DNA of 34,833 nt from Weissella kandleri (GTDB taxonomy: Bacteria > Bacillota > Bacilli > Lactobacillales > Lactobacillaceae): contig NZ_JQBP01000008.1 in the NCBI RefSeq assembly GCF_001438705.1, positions 4,876 to 39,708 on the forward strand, given 5' to 3'. Numbering within the stretch: the stretch's first letter is position 1; every line of letters begins with the position of its first letter. Position numbers and translations under genes: made by a program. This document shows positions 1 through 8,010 of this stretch, piece by piece. Under the pieces are notes generated by a model. The model was not told the DNA's origin. It did no database searches and saw only the letters and a program-made list of their open reading frames with translations.

Positions 1-3
1 CAA

Positions 4-31
4 ATATCTGTTGTAACTCAACAACAGATAT
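4..31. terminator. Perfect 11-bp inverted repeat, possible bidirectional terminator
   Basis: ATATCTGTTGT and ACAACAGATAT flank a six-base loop. It lies downstream of the minus-strand pepS operon, and would also lie downstream of any plus-strand gene left of the window. No clear T-run follows it on the plus strand, and the minus-strand continuation is outside the window, so terminator function is inferred from position. Confidence 0.4.
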
Positions 32-78
32 AATCTTAACAAATATTATTGGGGAATGCAAGTAAAAAATAAAAAATA

Positions 79-1320
79 TTATTTAGCCCAATCACCTTGA
101 CGGAAAACTGGGACTGTCGAGCCATCTGCTTTAATTCCATCAATATCTAAATCAGCAGATCCCATCATAAAGTCAACGTGGATAATAGATTGATTTTGTC
201 CGTGTGCTTGGCGGGTTGCATCATCCATTTGGGTTCCATTATTGATATTAAAAGGGTAAGCAGCACCCAAAGCCATATGATTTGAAGCATTTTCATCAAT
301 TAAGGTATTGTAGAAAATTAAACCAGATTGAGAAATAGGAGAAGGATTTGGCACAAGGGCCACTTCTCCTAACGATTTGGCACCTGAGTCACTGGCAAGT
401 AGTTGATCCAAAACCTCTTGTCCGGTACTAGCGGTCGCCTTGGTGACCACGCCATTTTCAAAAGTTAATTGAATATCATTAATTAAGACGCCTCCATATG
501 ATAAAGGCTTCGTTGCTGTGACGTGCCCATCGATATGGCGATAATCGGGGGAAGTAAAAACTTCTTCCGTGGGGAGGTTGGCAGTAAAATAATTTCCTGC
601 TTTATCGTTTGAATCAGCGCCTTCCCAATGATGATTTTCAGCCAGTCCAACGGTGATGTCAGTGCGGGGTGAAAGGTAGTGGAGTGCCTTGAAATTTTCT
701 TGATTGAGCCAAGTGGCATGTTGATTAAGTTGGGCAATATGTTTTTGCCAAGCTACAGTTGGGTCTTGGGTGGATTCAATCCGGTTAAATTTAAAGATAT
801 TTAGCCAAAGTTTTTCGCAGGCTTCTGCTGGATTTAATTCTGGGAAAACTTTTTTGGCCCAGGCTGGGCTAGCCGCCGCGACGACGACCCAGGCAAGTTC
901 ATTGTTCATTGTGGCATCCATGACGGGCTTTTTGCCGTATGCTTGACTCTTCGAGAAGATTGCCACCTTTTGTTGATCTAAATCGCCAAAACTATCCGGA
1001 TCTTCTGACATGATACTAATGCGTGAAATTCGGTTTGAGGCAATTTCTTGAGCTTTGATCGTGGTTGAGGTTGGGACTTGATTTAATACTTCATCTGATG
1101 CGTTTTGAATTAACGCGTGCGTAATGTAGTCATCCTTCCATTCCACTTGCACAGCTTTAGCCCCATGTTGATAGGCGCTGTCGATTAAAGCGTGGACTAA
1201 GGGTTGCTGGGTTACTTCGGCATAAATAATGACGCTTTGGGTGGGCTGTACATTGATTCCCGTTGTGATAATGAGTTCCGCGTATTTTTCTAAATATTGA
1301 TCAAAATTTTTAATTGGCAT
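79..1320 (-). CDS. pepS: Aminopeptidase PepS, M29 family
   Basis: This is a cytoplasmic metallo-aminopeptidase that removes N-terminal residues from short peptides. The 413-residue length is normal for the M29 (AmpS/PepS/AmpT) family. The C-terminal half holds the family metal ligands in conserved contexts: Glu in NLPTEEVFTSPD, Glu in GEVALVP, His in ASNHMALGAAYP, and His plus Asp in HVDFMMGSADLDIDG. The start is supported by AGGAGG seven bases upstream on the minus strand. It is the last gene of a three-gene operon, 29 bases after the FAD-binding protein gene. There is no signal peptide. The family is certain; the PepS name follows usage in lactic acid bacteria. Confidence 0.93.
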   Translation of the reverse strand: MPIKNFDQYLEKYAELIITTGINVQPTQSVIIYAEVTQQPLVHALIDSAYQHGAKAVQVEWKDDYITHALIQNASDEVLNQVPTSTTIKAQEIASNRISRISIMSEDPDSFGDLDQQKVAIFSKSQAYGKKPVMDATMNNELAWVVVAAASPAWAKKVFPELNPAEACEKLWLNIFKFNRIESTQDPTVAWQKHIAQLNQHATWLNQENFKALHYLSPRTDITVGLAENHHWEGADSNDKAGNYFTANLPTEEVFTSPDYRHIDGHVTATKPLSYGGVLINDIQLTFENGVVTKATASTGQEVLDQLLASDSGAKSLGEVALVPNPSPISQSGLIFYNTLIDENASNHMALGAAYPFNINNGTQMDDATRQAHGQNQSIIHVDFMMGSADLDIDGIKADGSTVPVFRQGDWAK

Positions 1321-1349
1321 CTGGTCCTCCTTGATTGGAACTTTAGAAG

Positions 1350-3218
1350 TTAAAGGTTAGTAAAGATGTCATTAGCAATATTTTCGGCATCTTGTAAAAT
1401 TTTATCATGTGAGTTAGGGCGCGGTGAAAAAGTAGTAAACCATGACCAGCCCTCAGTCAAAGCACCCCATAAGCGCAATCCAGCAACAGGTTGATTATTT
1501 TCATCGAGCACCCGCATGGTTTTTCGATCAATCATGGCGCCCCCAACTTTTAAGATTTGCCCATCATTTTTTTGATAGTCACGCGTGTTTAACATTTTCT
1601 GGTCCACTAAGTCTTGAATTAAAGGATCGGCACTGGTTTTGACATTGATACCGTGCAAACGCGCTTCAACCAGTTGTTGAGTTTCGAATTGTTGGTTTAA
1701 ATGATCCGTAACTAAGAATTGGGCGGGATGTTGTTGGTTAGCGGGTTGGCATTGTACTTGCATCCCCGGGCCAACCAAAGTTAAAATTCCCGCTTCCATG
1801 AGCGCAGCCATTTGTTCTACGCGGGCAACAGGTGGCCCGACTGAAACAATGTTGTTAAAGGGATTGAATTCTTGTAAGAATCTGGCATATTCGGCATCAT
1901 TGAGATAATTATTGGTGACATAATAACGAATCGTACTTCGCACATCTCGTAAAAGGTCAAAGGCCCCGGCAAATGGGGCGTCCCGATTTCCTAAACGCGC
2001 ATCTTGGATATCGTTGATTAGATAAGCTAAGAAAGTCTGTTGATATACATTGACATTCTTGGCGTTATCAAATGGGGCGATAATCGTTGCCCAATTAATA
2101 ATTTGTTGTTCGGGTAAGCCCCAGGCTTTAGCGGTGGCATCGAGATCATCCGCACTGTTTAAGGCTTGTAAGAAATCGGTCACAGCAAATGCCCAATTAA
2201 TCGCGGTATCACTAACTACATTAAAGTAATGCTTGTAGCTCATCTCTTTTTTCAATAGATGAATAAAAAAATCAAAAGAAACATGCCCATTATGCTTTTC
2301 AGCAAAATGATCAAGAGCGGCAGGGGTGAAGAAACGTGGTTGGTAGCTTTGGCCACCAATTTTTTGATTAACCCCGCGGGCGTGTAAAGGCACCCCGTGG
2401 CGCGATCCGGCAATCAAATGCGGTTCAGTCCCAGCAGGTTGATAACTTAATTTACCAGAAGCATCTCGTGTGAAATGTCCACCCCGACCAATCGTTAATT
2501 TGGCCATGTAATCAAAGAAACTCAGGCCTAGGCCTCTTAAAATGACATTTTGTTGGGCTTGAATTTTTTCCAATGGGGCATCGGCCGGGTGATTAGCTGG
2601 TAAATATAATAATTGCTCTGCTTGGGCAAAATCAGCTAAATTCTCTTCTTCAGGGGAATTAATTTGGGCCGCATGTCCAGGCGCCAAAATGACTTGATCG
2701 ACGGTTAGATCCAGGTCGGTCTGAGCTTGAATTTTAAACTGAGCGGCGTGCCGTTGAATCTGGGTGACCGATTGAGGATAAAAATGGACTTGCACTTCGG
2801 CGGCCAAATTATTCATGATTTCATCAAAGAACCATTGTGTATAAACCCCAAATAAAGCCCGAGAACTAAAGCGGTTGGGATTAATGGTTGCTAATTCATT
2901 TAGAAAAACGGCTTCATTTTCAAAATTATGATTTTTGACATATTGATTCCCGTAATCGCAAGCCCATTGATAAAAGGAAGGTCCCTGCAGCGCGGGCGCA
3001 AAATGTTCAATCGTCGTATCAGTAAATAAGGTCAGTTGTGAGGTGACAGTGTTCATAATAAAAGTGGGGTCCTGGTTAGGACGCCAGACTTTTCCCCCAA
3101 TCCCAGCTGGGTCAAAAAGGTGGATATCTGTTTTTTGATGACTTTGTTTAGCATAAGCGGTTAAGCGCGCTAATAGGGCTAGGTTTCGTGGACCTGCCCC
3201 GATTAATGCAATTTGCAT
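1350..3218 (-). CDS. FAD/NAD(P)-binding oxidoreductase-like protein (NAD_binding_9 type)
   Basis: This 622-residue protein opens with a Rossmann dinucleotide-binding fingerprint, GAGPRNLA at residues 7-14, followed by a strongly conserved block (GGKVWRPNQDPTFIMNTV, then SQLTLFTD, around residues 41-68) typical of the FAD-NAD(P)-binding family PF13454, which resembles N-hydroxylating monooxygenases. A second nucleotide-binding-like stretch (ILAPGHA) lies near residue 180. Substrate and reaction are unknown. The gene begins only two bases after the nnrE stop and is followed by pepS, so the three are probably cotranscribed. Pairing with an NAD(P)HX repair enzyme suggests, but does not prove, a link to nicotinamide cofactors. 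No membrane segment is seen. Confidence 0.83.
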   Translation of the reverse strand: MQIALIGAGPRNLALLARLTAYAKQSHQKTDIHLFDPAGIGGKVWRPNQDPTFIMNTVTSQLTLFTDTTIEHFAPALQGPSFYQWACDYGNQYVKNHNFENEAVFLNELATINPNRFSSRALFGVYTQWFFDEIMNNLAAEVQVHFYPQSVTQIQRHAAQFKIQAQTDLDLTVDQVILAPGHAAQINSPEEENLADFAQAEQLLYLPANHPADAPLEKIQAQQNVILRGLGLSFFDYMAKLTIGRGGHFTRDASGKLSYQPAGTEPHLIAGSRHGVPLHARGVNQKIGGQSYQPRFFTPAALDHFAEKHNGHVSFDFFIHLLKKEMSYKHYFNVVSDTAINWAFAVTDFLQALNSADDLDATAKAWGLPEQQIINWATIIAPFDNAKNVNVYQQTFLAYLINDIQDARLGNRDAPFAGAFDLLRDVRSTIRYYVTNNYLNDAEYARFLQEFNPFNNIVSVGPPVARVEQMAALMEAGILTLVGPGMQVQCQPANQQHPAQFLVTDHLNQQFETQQLVEARLHGINVKTSADPLIQDLVDQKMLNTRDYQKNDGQILKVGGAMIDRKTMRVLDENNQPVAGLRLWGALTEGWSWFTTFSPRPNSHDKILQDAENIANDIFTNL

Positions 3219-3220
3219 AG

Positions 3221-3892
3221 TTAATTACCTTTGCTTTCACTAGAATTTTTGAAATTGGCGATTTCTTCAGGAGCATAAATTCCAATATCTTTTACATAGA
3301 CGGTTCCAGCACGCTTTGGACCTTCGCCTTTCAATAACCCAGTTTTTGGATAAGCGAAGGTCACGGTCGCAGTCGCCCGAATTGCTGCTCCTAAAATTTC
3401 ACCAGTGGTGGCGTTTAAACCTGATGGGACGTCTAAGGCAATGACGGGAATATTTGCAGCGTTAATGCGTTTAATCATTTCACCAAGTTTAACTGGAACG
3501 GGTTTGACGAGTCCAATTCCAAAGAGGGCGTCGACAATTACGGTGTATTGGCGGAAATCTTTGACCCTTTGAATGGGCTCAATACCATAATTCTTGGCGA
3601 TTTCTAATTGTTGACTCGTGTTGTTAGCAGCCCGTGCTTCATCCCCCACAAATAGCAATTCAACGTTGACGCCTTTTTGCTGGAGAAGCCGAGCAGTGGC
3701 AATTCCATCCCCCCCGTTATTACCAAGCCCAGAAATAACTAAAACGCGTGCTAAATCAAATTGACCCGCTGCGAGCACTTCAATGGTGGATAGGGCGGTT
3801 TTTTCCATTAAGACTAAAGGCGAAACGCCAATTTCATTGATTGTATATTGATCGTATTGTTGCATTTCGTGTGCAGTGATAGCATTAGGCAT
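3221..3892 (-). CDS. nnrE: NAD(P)H-hydrate epimerase (YjeF N-terminal domain)
   Basis: This enzyme epimerises R-NAD(P)HX to the S form so that hydrated, damaged NADH and NADPH can be repaired by the dehydratase NnrD. Family motifs are GLGNNGGDGIATARLL, VDALFGIGL and DVPSGLNATTGE. The protein is the single YjeF_N domain; no NnrD domain is fused and no nnrD is in the window. The frame is open to 3928, but the Met at 3892 is the better start: AGGAGG (plus-strand CCTCCT at 3898-3903) lies five bases upstream, giving 223 residues beginning MPNAITAHEM. It is the first gene of the minus-strand operon with the FAD-binding protein and pepS. Confidence 0.9.
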   Translation of the reverse strand: MPNAITAHEMQQYDQYTINEIGVSPLVLMEKTALSTIEVLAAGQFDLARVLVISGLGNNGGDGIATARLLQQKGVNVELLFVGDEARAANNTSQQLEIAKNYGIEPIQRVKDFRQYTVIVDALFGIGLVKPVPVKLGEMIKRINAANIPVIALDVPSGLNATTGEILGAAIRATATVTFAYPKTGLLKGEGPKRAGTVYVKDIGIYAPEEIANFKNSSESKGN

Positions 3893-3926
3893 AAGGGCCT
3901 CCTCATAAAGTAAATAATATGTTTTC

Positions 3927-3932
3927 ATTATA
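3927..3932 (-). promoter_or_regulatory. Probable -10 box of the nnrE operon
   Basis: A perfect TATAAT reads on the minus strand about 35 bases before the nnrE start. The -35 at 17 bp spacing is poor, so only the -10 element is claimed. The plus-strand gene at 4005 must be expressed divergently from the same gap. Confidence 0.35.
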
Positions 3933-4004
3933 ACTCAAATTTGATAAAATTAACTTTGAACGTTAATTGCCAGAGATTTGATGCAGGAAGGGGTTGATAC
4001 AACA

Positions 4005-4346
4005 ATGAATGATATGGATAAAATTCCAGAAACAATGGAGGCTGTCGAGGTTCGCGTGGCGATGATGAAACAAGTTGGCTTCCCAGTGGAAGTCGATGAC
4101 GTCATTAAAGAAGCGATTAAAGATGGTCTTCAAGCCTTGTTGGATGAACAAATGTCTGGGCATTATTATACGGTGCATTGGGATGAAGACTTTAAGAACC
4201 TTGAAGTGATTGGCTTTGGGGATGAACATGTTGGCGACATTGCGCCGGAAGCGGGGCAATTAGCTTGGATTGATCAATTTAAAGCCAATACCGATATGTT
4301 TTGGTTTAATTTGGATGCCGCTGTTACTAAGTTAGCGGGGCGCTAA
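4005..4346 (+). CDS. Conserved-looking small soluble protein of unknown function
   Basis: I do not recognise this 113-residue protein. It is acidic, has no membrane segment or signal peptide, and looks like a compact alpha/beta domain (VEVRVAMMKQVGFPVEVDDVIKEAIKDGLQALL, then a Tyr/Trp-rich strand region GHYYTVHWDEDF). The frame is open from a TTG at 3978, but AGGAAGGGG at 3985-3993 fits the ATG at 4005 (MNDMDKIPETM). It lies alone between the divergent nnrE operon and the aquaporin gene, which has its own promoter. Sensible codon use and a good SD argue for a real gene. Confidence 0.68.
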   Translation: MNDMDKIPETMEAVEVRVAMMKQVGFPVEVDDVIKEAIKDGLQALLDEQMSGHYYTVHWDEDFKNLEVIGFGDEHVGDIAPEAGQLAWIDQFKANTDMFWFNLDAAVTKLAGR

Positions 4347-4370
4347 GCTTTATTTAAATTTGAATCAAGC

Positions 4371-4399
4371 GTGATTTTAACTTGGTTTTGTATTATAAT
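4371..4399 (+). promoter_or_regulatory. Promoter for the aquaporin gene
   Basis: GTGATT (4371-4376) and a perfect TATAAT (4394-4399) are separated by exactly 17 bp and lie 33 bases before the aquaporin start codon. The -35 matches consensus at three of six positions. Confidence 0.6.
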
Positions 4400-4432
4400 G
4401 CTTTAAATCATATAAAAAAGGGGAAATTATTT

Positions 4433-5125
4433 ATGCGTAAGTATTATGCAGAGTTTTTCGGAACAATGATGCTAGTTGCATTTGGAACTGGAAGCGTTGT
4501 CTTTGGTGGAACAGCCTTTGGTTCAATGCCAATTGCTTTAGCCTTTGGATTTTCAATTATTGTTGGTGGTTATGCTTTTGGAAGCATCTCAGGTGCACAC
4601 TTTAATCCAGCGATTTCATTAGGAATGGCGATGAATAAGCGGATTACTTGGATGGAATTTTTATGGTATGTGGTAGCACAAATTTTGGGTGCCTTTGTTG
4701 GAACTGGAATTTTGGTATCATTGATGTCAACTTTGAAGGCCACGAAGGAACAAATGACTGTGACAGCCTTGGGAGCAACTAACTTCCAATCACCAATCAC
4801 AATCTGGGGTGCCACGTGGGTTGAATTGATTTTGACCTTTATCTTTGTTTTGAGCATCTTAGCTATTACTGCTCCAAAGAATGAAATGGGTAATCAATTC
4901 GCCCCAATTGCAATCGGAATTACTTTGGCTGCTTTGATTGTTTTGGGAATTGGTTTGACCGGCGCTGGTTTGAACCCTGCACGTTCATTAGCTCCAGCCG
5001 TTGTGCTTGCCTTTATGGGTAGCACGGGTGCTTTGACGAACATTGCTCCTTACTTCATCGGCCCATTGGTTGGTGGAGCTTTGGCCGCACTTGTTGCAAA
5101 GTATTTAATGCATACTGAAGATTAA
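4433..5125 (+). CDS. Aquaporin, AqpZ-like MIP channel
   Basis: This is a six-helix MIP-family channel of 230 residues, from the ATG at 4433 preceded by AAAGGGGAAA. The two half-helix signatures are present: FNPAI after GAH in the first half and LNPARS after GAG in the second. Serine after NPAR is the pattern of water-type aquaporins, whereas glycerol facilitators usually carry NPARD, so water permeation is the better guess; the protein may also pass small neutral solutes. It is monocistronic, with its own promoter and a perfect terminator. The frame extends upstream to 4382, but that overlaps the promoter, so the longer form is rejected. Confidence 0.92.
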   Translation: MRKYYAEFFGTMMLVAFGTGSVVFGGTAFGSMPIALAFGFSIIVGGYAFGSISGAHFNPAISLGMAMNKRITWMEFLWYVVAQILGAFVGTGILVSLMSTLKATKEQMTVTALGATNFQSPITIWGATWVELILTFIFVLSILAITAPKNEMGNQFAPIAIGITLAALIVLGIGLTGAGLNPARSLAPAVVLAFMGSTGALTNIAPYFIGPLVGGALAALVAKYLMHTED

Positions 5126-5135
5126 TTTAAAAAAG

Positions 5136-5172
5136 AAAAGCTACTTAGTTTGTTGAACTAAGTAGCTTTTTT
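5136..5172 (+). terminator. Strong intrinsic terminator after the aquaporin gene
   Basis: A perfect 15-bp stem (5136-5150 with 5156-5170) closes a five-base loop TGTTG and runs into T residues. It lies 10 bases after the stop codon. Confidence 0.92.
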
Positions 5173-5342
5173 GTGCTTATTTAGTGTTTGGGGTTTTTAA
5201 TAGTTAAAGGGAAATCTTGGATTGATGATAGTTCGATGAAAAGCTGCCGAACTTTTAAACATAATGTTAAAATGAATTGTAGTTAAAATTAATTTTGAAC
5301 TTAATCTTAAAAGATAAACAAAGAAGAAAGCGAGAAAATAAC

Positions 5343-5831
5343 ATGGAAACAACGACGGAACAAGATAATTATCAAGTGGTTGTTGATCAATTTCAGGCTA
5401 GAGGGGTAGCGTTAACTGCCATTGCTGAATTGGTGTATGACGGACAAAAGGAATTCATTTCAACTATGGCCCTATCTGATGCTTTGGATAGCGTCAAACA
5501 TGTTTTACATAAGACGGAAGTCCAAGATGCGATTTTAACTGGTTTAGCGCTCGATGATTTAGCGGAAGCTAAGACCTTGCCTGAACCATTGCTAAGCCGA
5601 GTACGCGCAGATAGTTTAACCTATGGGACTGATGAAAATATGGTCATGGCGATTTTAGGCGTTTATGGTACGATTTCTTGGACAAATTTTGGCTATTTAG
5701 ATCGTTTAAAGCCAGGGATTATTGGTGAATTAAATGATGCTCAAAAAAATGGGGGACGCGTCAATACGTTTATTGATGATTTAGTCGCAGCGGTAGCCGC
5801 GGCAGCGGAGGCACGCATAGCACATGAATGA
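5343..5831 (+). CDS. pgpA: Phosphatidylglycerophosphatase A family protein (YutG/PgpA-like)
   Basis: This protein probably dephosphorylates phosphatidylglycerophosphate to phosphatidylglycerol at the membrane surface. The 162-residue product from ATG 5343 matches the short soluble Gram-positive form (Bacillus subtilis YutG type), with the hallmark blocks EVQDAILTGLALDDLAE, LTYGTDENMVMAILGVYG, TNFGYLDRLKPGIIGEL and NTFIDDLVAAVAAAAEARIAH. The frame is open to 5295, but those residues are lysine/arginine-rich and not part of the family; a weak purine-rich SD precedes 5343. It overlaps the asparaginase gene by eight bases, so the two are translationally coupled. Low-specificity acid-phosphatase activity is an alternative. 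Confidence 0.86.
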   Translation: METTTEQDNYQVVVDQFQARGVALTAIAELVYDGQKEFISTMALSDALDSVKHVLHKTEVQDAILTGLALDDLAEAKTLPEPLLSRVRADSLTYGTDENMVMAILGVYGTISWTNFGYLDRLKPGIIGELNDAQKNGGRVNTFIDDLVAAVAAAAEARIAHE

Positions 5832-6822
5832 AAAATATTTAGTAATTACCACGGGAGGCACCATTGCTTCTGCCGTGACGGAAAAAGGATTAGCTCCAAA
5901 GATGAGTCCAGAAGAATTAGTGACTTATTTTAAGCCCAGTCCAGAGATTGAACTTGATGTAAAGCCTTTGATGGCCAAGGATTCGACTAATATGCAACCA
6001 GAAGATTGGTTGTTGATTGCTGAAACCATTAAAGCGGAAGAAGAAAATTACGACGGATTCATTGTTACCCATGGAACAGATACCATGGCTTATACAGCTG
6101 CGGCATTATCATATTTATTGTATCGTTTTACTAAGCCGGTGGTGATGACGGGATCACAAATTCCTCTGGGGATGCAGTATACGGATGCAGAATCGAATTT
6201 ACAAGATGCCCTCTTGTTTATTAGTGATACTGATTTAACCGGTGTGTTTATTGTCTTCAATGGCTTAGCGATGGTAGGGACGCGTGCGGTAAAAACGAAA
6301 ACGCAAAGTTATGATGCGTTTGAATCGATTAATTATCCATACGTGGCACGGATTATGCATGGAAAAATTAATCATATGTATCAACCGAAGCCAGAGAGTT
6401 TGAATCTTCCAGCTCGTAATAAGTTGGTCTTAGATCCAAATATCTTTATGCTAAAAGCATTTCCTGGGATGACCGTCGATATTTTTGATTATTTGTTAGA
6501 ACACGCCCACGCGGTAATTATTGAAAGCTTTGGCAATGGTGGCTTGCCATTTGAACGGCGAAATCTCTTGCCAGGAATTCAAAAGTTAACTGATGCAGGG
6601 ATTCCCGTGGTCATTACGACGCAAATTTTAGAAGAAGGGCAAGATATCGCTTTGTATGAAGTGGGTCAGCGAGTGGTTGAAGCTGGCGGGATTACTGCTG
6701 GCGATATGAACACTGAGGCGATTGTGGCTAAGCTGATGTGGTTGTTGGCGTATACCCAAGATATGGCTGAAATTACGCGTCTTTTGCAAACCCCAATGGC
6801 ACATGATATGGGCTTTGACTAA
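5824..6822 (+). CDS. ansA: L-asparaginase, cytoplasmic type
   Basis: The enzyme hydrolyses L-asparagine to aspartate and ammonia. The 332-residue product carries both catalytic triads of the family: TTGGTIAS at residues 9-16 (nucleophile Thr13) and THGTDT at 82-87 (Thr85, Asp86), with the substrate-contact DST near residue 53 and the Lys-containing RAVKTKTQSYDAF block around 154-166. There is no signal peptide, which points to the cytoplasmic type. The start codon lies inside the end of the pgpA-like gene (overlap of eight bases). The functional link between the two genes is not obvious; they may simply share a transcript. Confidence 0.92.
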   Translation: MNEKYLVITTGGTIASAVTEKGLAPKMSPEELVTYFKPSPEIELDVKPLMAKDSTNMQPEDWLLIAETIKAEEENYDGFIVTHGTDTMAYTAAALSYLLYRFTKPVVMTGSQIPLGMQYTDAESNLQDALLFISDTDLTGVFIVFNGLAMVGTRAVKTKTQSYDAFESINYPYVARIMHGKINHMYQPKPESLNLPARNKLVLDPNIFMLKAFPGMTVDIFDYLLEHAHAVIIESFGNGGLPFERRNLLPGIQKLTDAGIPVVITTQILEEGQDIALYEVGQRVVEAGGITAGDMNTEAIVAKLMWLLAYTQDMAEITRLLQTPMAHDMGFD

Positions 6823-6859
6823 TGTTTGGCTAGCATTTGGTCGAAAGGAGAAGATATAG

Positions 6860-7180
6860 ATGGCAGAACGTGGAAAAATTAAATTTGAAATTATTGAAAA
6901 ATATGGAGTATTGTCAACCAGTAAATCAGGTTGGAATTTAGAATTAAATCTAGTACAGTGGGGCGAAAATCATCCCAAGTTTGATATTCGAGCATGGGAT
7001 CCGGCGCATACTAAAATGGGAAAAGGCGTAGGCCTAAATCATGATGAAATGAAAAAATTAAACCAGATTATGACGGGAATTTTGGCTTTTGAACAAGAAG
7101 AAAACTTGCTCAACCAAGTGGATGAAGACCCAGATGATGAAAGCCAAGAACGACCACGTGTGACCCGATTGAGTGATTAG
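6860..7180 (+). CDS. PC4/YdbC-family single-stranded nucleic-acid-binding protein
   Basis: This 106-residue protein matches the bacterial YdbC type of the PC4 (transcriptional coactivator p15) fold: KIKFEIIEKYGVLSTSKSGWNLELNLVQWG followed by KFDIRAWDPAHTKMGKGVGL and a helix EMKKLNQIM. Members bind single-stranded DNA; a cellular role in lactobacilli is not established. The C-terminal 30 residues are acidic and look disordered (DEDPDDESQE). The SD AAGGAG lies 11 bases upstream of the ATG. It follows ansA by 37 bases on the same strand and is probably the last gene of that unit. Confidence 0.8.
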   Translation: MAERGKIKFEIIEKYGVLSTSKSGWNLELNLVQWGENHPKFDIRAWDPAHTKMGKGVGLNHDEMKKLNQIMTGILAFEQEENLLNQVDEDPDDESQERPRVTRLSD

Positions 7181-7308
7181 ATGAAGTAAGTCAATTTTAA
7201 GGTTTGGTTGTTAAAGTATTGAAAATAGTTATTTAATTACAACTGGCGGTGGTCAGCAACTAATTGAAGGACTTAAATTGTGTGAAAATGATTTTAGGGG
7301 TGATTTGA

Positions 7309-8010
7309 ATGGTTGCAAAAGCAGTGAAGATTTTAATTGTAGAAGATGACGAAGCATTGAGCGAAACGGTCAAAAACACTGTGCAATCGCTGGGTGAAAC
7401 CACGCAAGTCTATGATGGCCGTGAAGCGCTTTTTGAAATTCAATCGGGGATCTATGATTTGGTTTTGTTAGATGTGATGTTACCAGAAATGGATGGTTTT
7501 ACGATTTTAAAACGAGCACGTGAAGAATTCCCTAAGTTGCCCATTTTGATGCTGACGGCCAAAGATGAGTTAGAAGATAAGATGCATGGTTTTGATTTAG
7601 GAGCTGACGAATATATCACCAAGCCTTTTTATAAGGAAGAACTGCTGGCGCGGGCTAAGGCCTTATTGCGCCAAGCTGGTTTAATTGGGGATGAAGGTTT
7701 ATTGCATGTCGGAAACGTTGAAATTAACGTGGAAAAGCATCAAGTTGCAGTTAATGGAGAGCCGGTCAACATTCAAGGTCGCGAATTTGGGTTATTAGTT
7801 TATTTGGTGCAACATCAAGATCAAATTGTTACTAAAGAACAGATTTTTGATCGTCTGTGGGGCTTTGATTCCGAAACCTCGCTAACGGTCGTAGAAGTTT
7901 ACATGTCTAATCTGCGGAAAAATTTACGTAAGGCGTGCGCTAATTTAAATATTAAAACCCTTCGCAATGTTGGCTATACTTTAAATGTGATGGATGAGGA
8001 AGATGCATGA
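7309..8010 (+). CDS. ciaR: OmpR-family response regulator, CiaR-like
   Basis: The receiver domain (residues 1-120) has the acidic pair Asp13/Asp14, phosphoacceptor Asp55 in LVLLDVMLPEMDG, Thr83 and Lys105 in DEYITKPFYKEEL. The C-terminal winged helix (about 130-228) ends in VEVYMSNLRKNL and TLRNVGYTL. The blocks LGADEYITKPFYKEEL and QIFDRLWGFDSETSLTVVEVY closely resemble streptococcal CiaR, which controls envelope stress, competence and beta-lactam tolerance; that role is inferred by resemblance only. The gene overlaps the kinase gene by four bases (ATGA). SD is AGGGGTGA. No CiaR-type TTTAAG direct repeat is evident upstream, so autoregulation cannot be claimed. Confidence 0.86.
   Translation: MVAKAVKILIVEDDEALSETVKNTVQSLGETTQVYDGREALFEIQSGIYDLVLLDVMLPEMDGFTILKRAREEFPKLPILMLTAKDELEDKMHGFDLGADEYITKPFYKEELLARAKALLRQAGLIGDEGLLHVGNVEINVEKHQVAVNGEPVNIQGREFGLLVYLVQHQDQIVTKEQIFDRLWGFDSETSLTVVEVYMSNLRKNLRKACANLNIKTLRNVGYTLNVMDEEDA

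Noticed and set aside
4382-4432. A longer N-terminus for the aquaporin
   Set aside because: The extra 17 codons overlap the TATAAT box and do not belong to the MIP fold; the SD fits the ATG at 4433.
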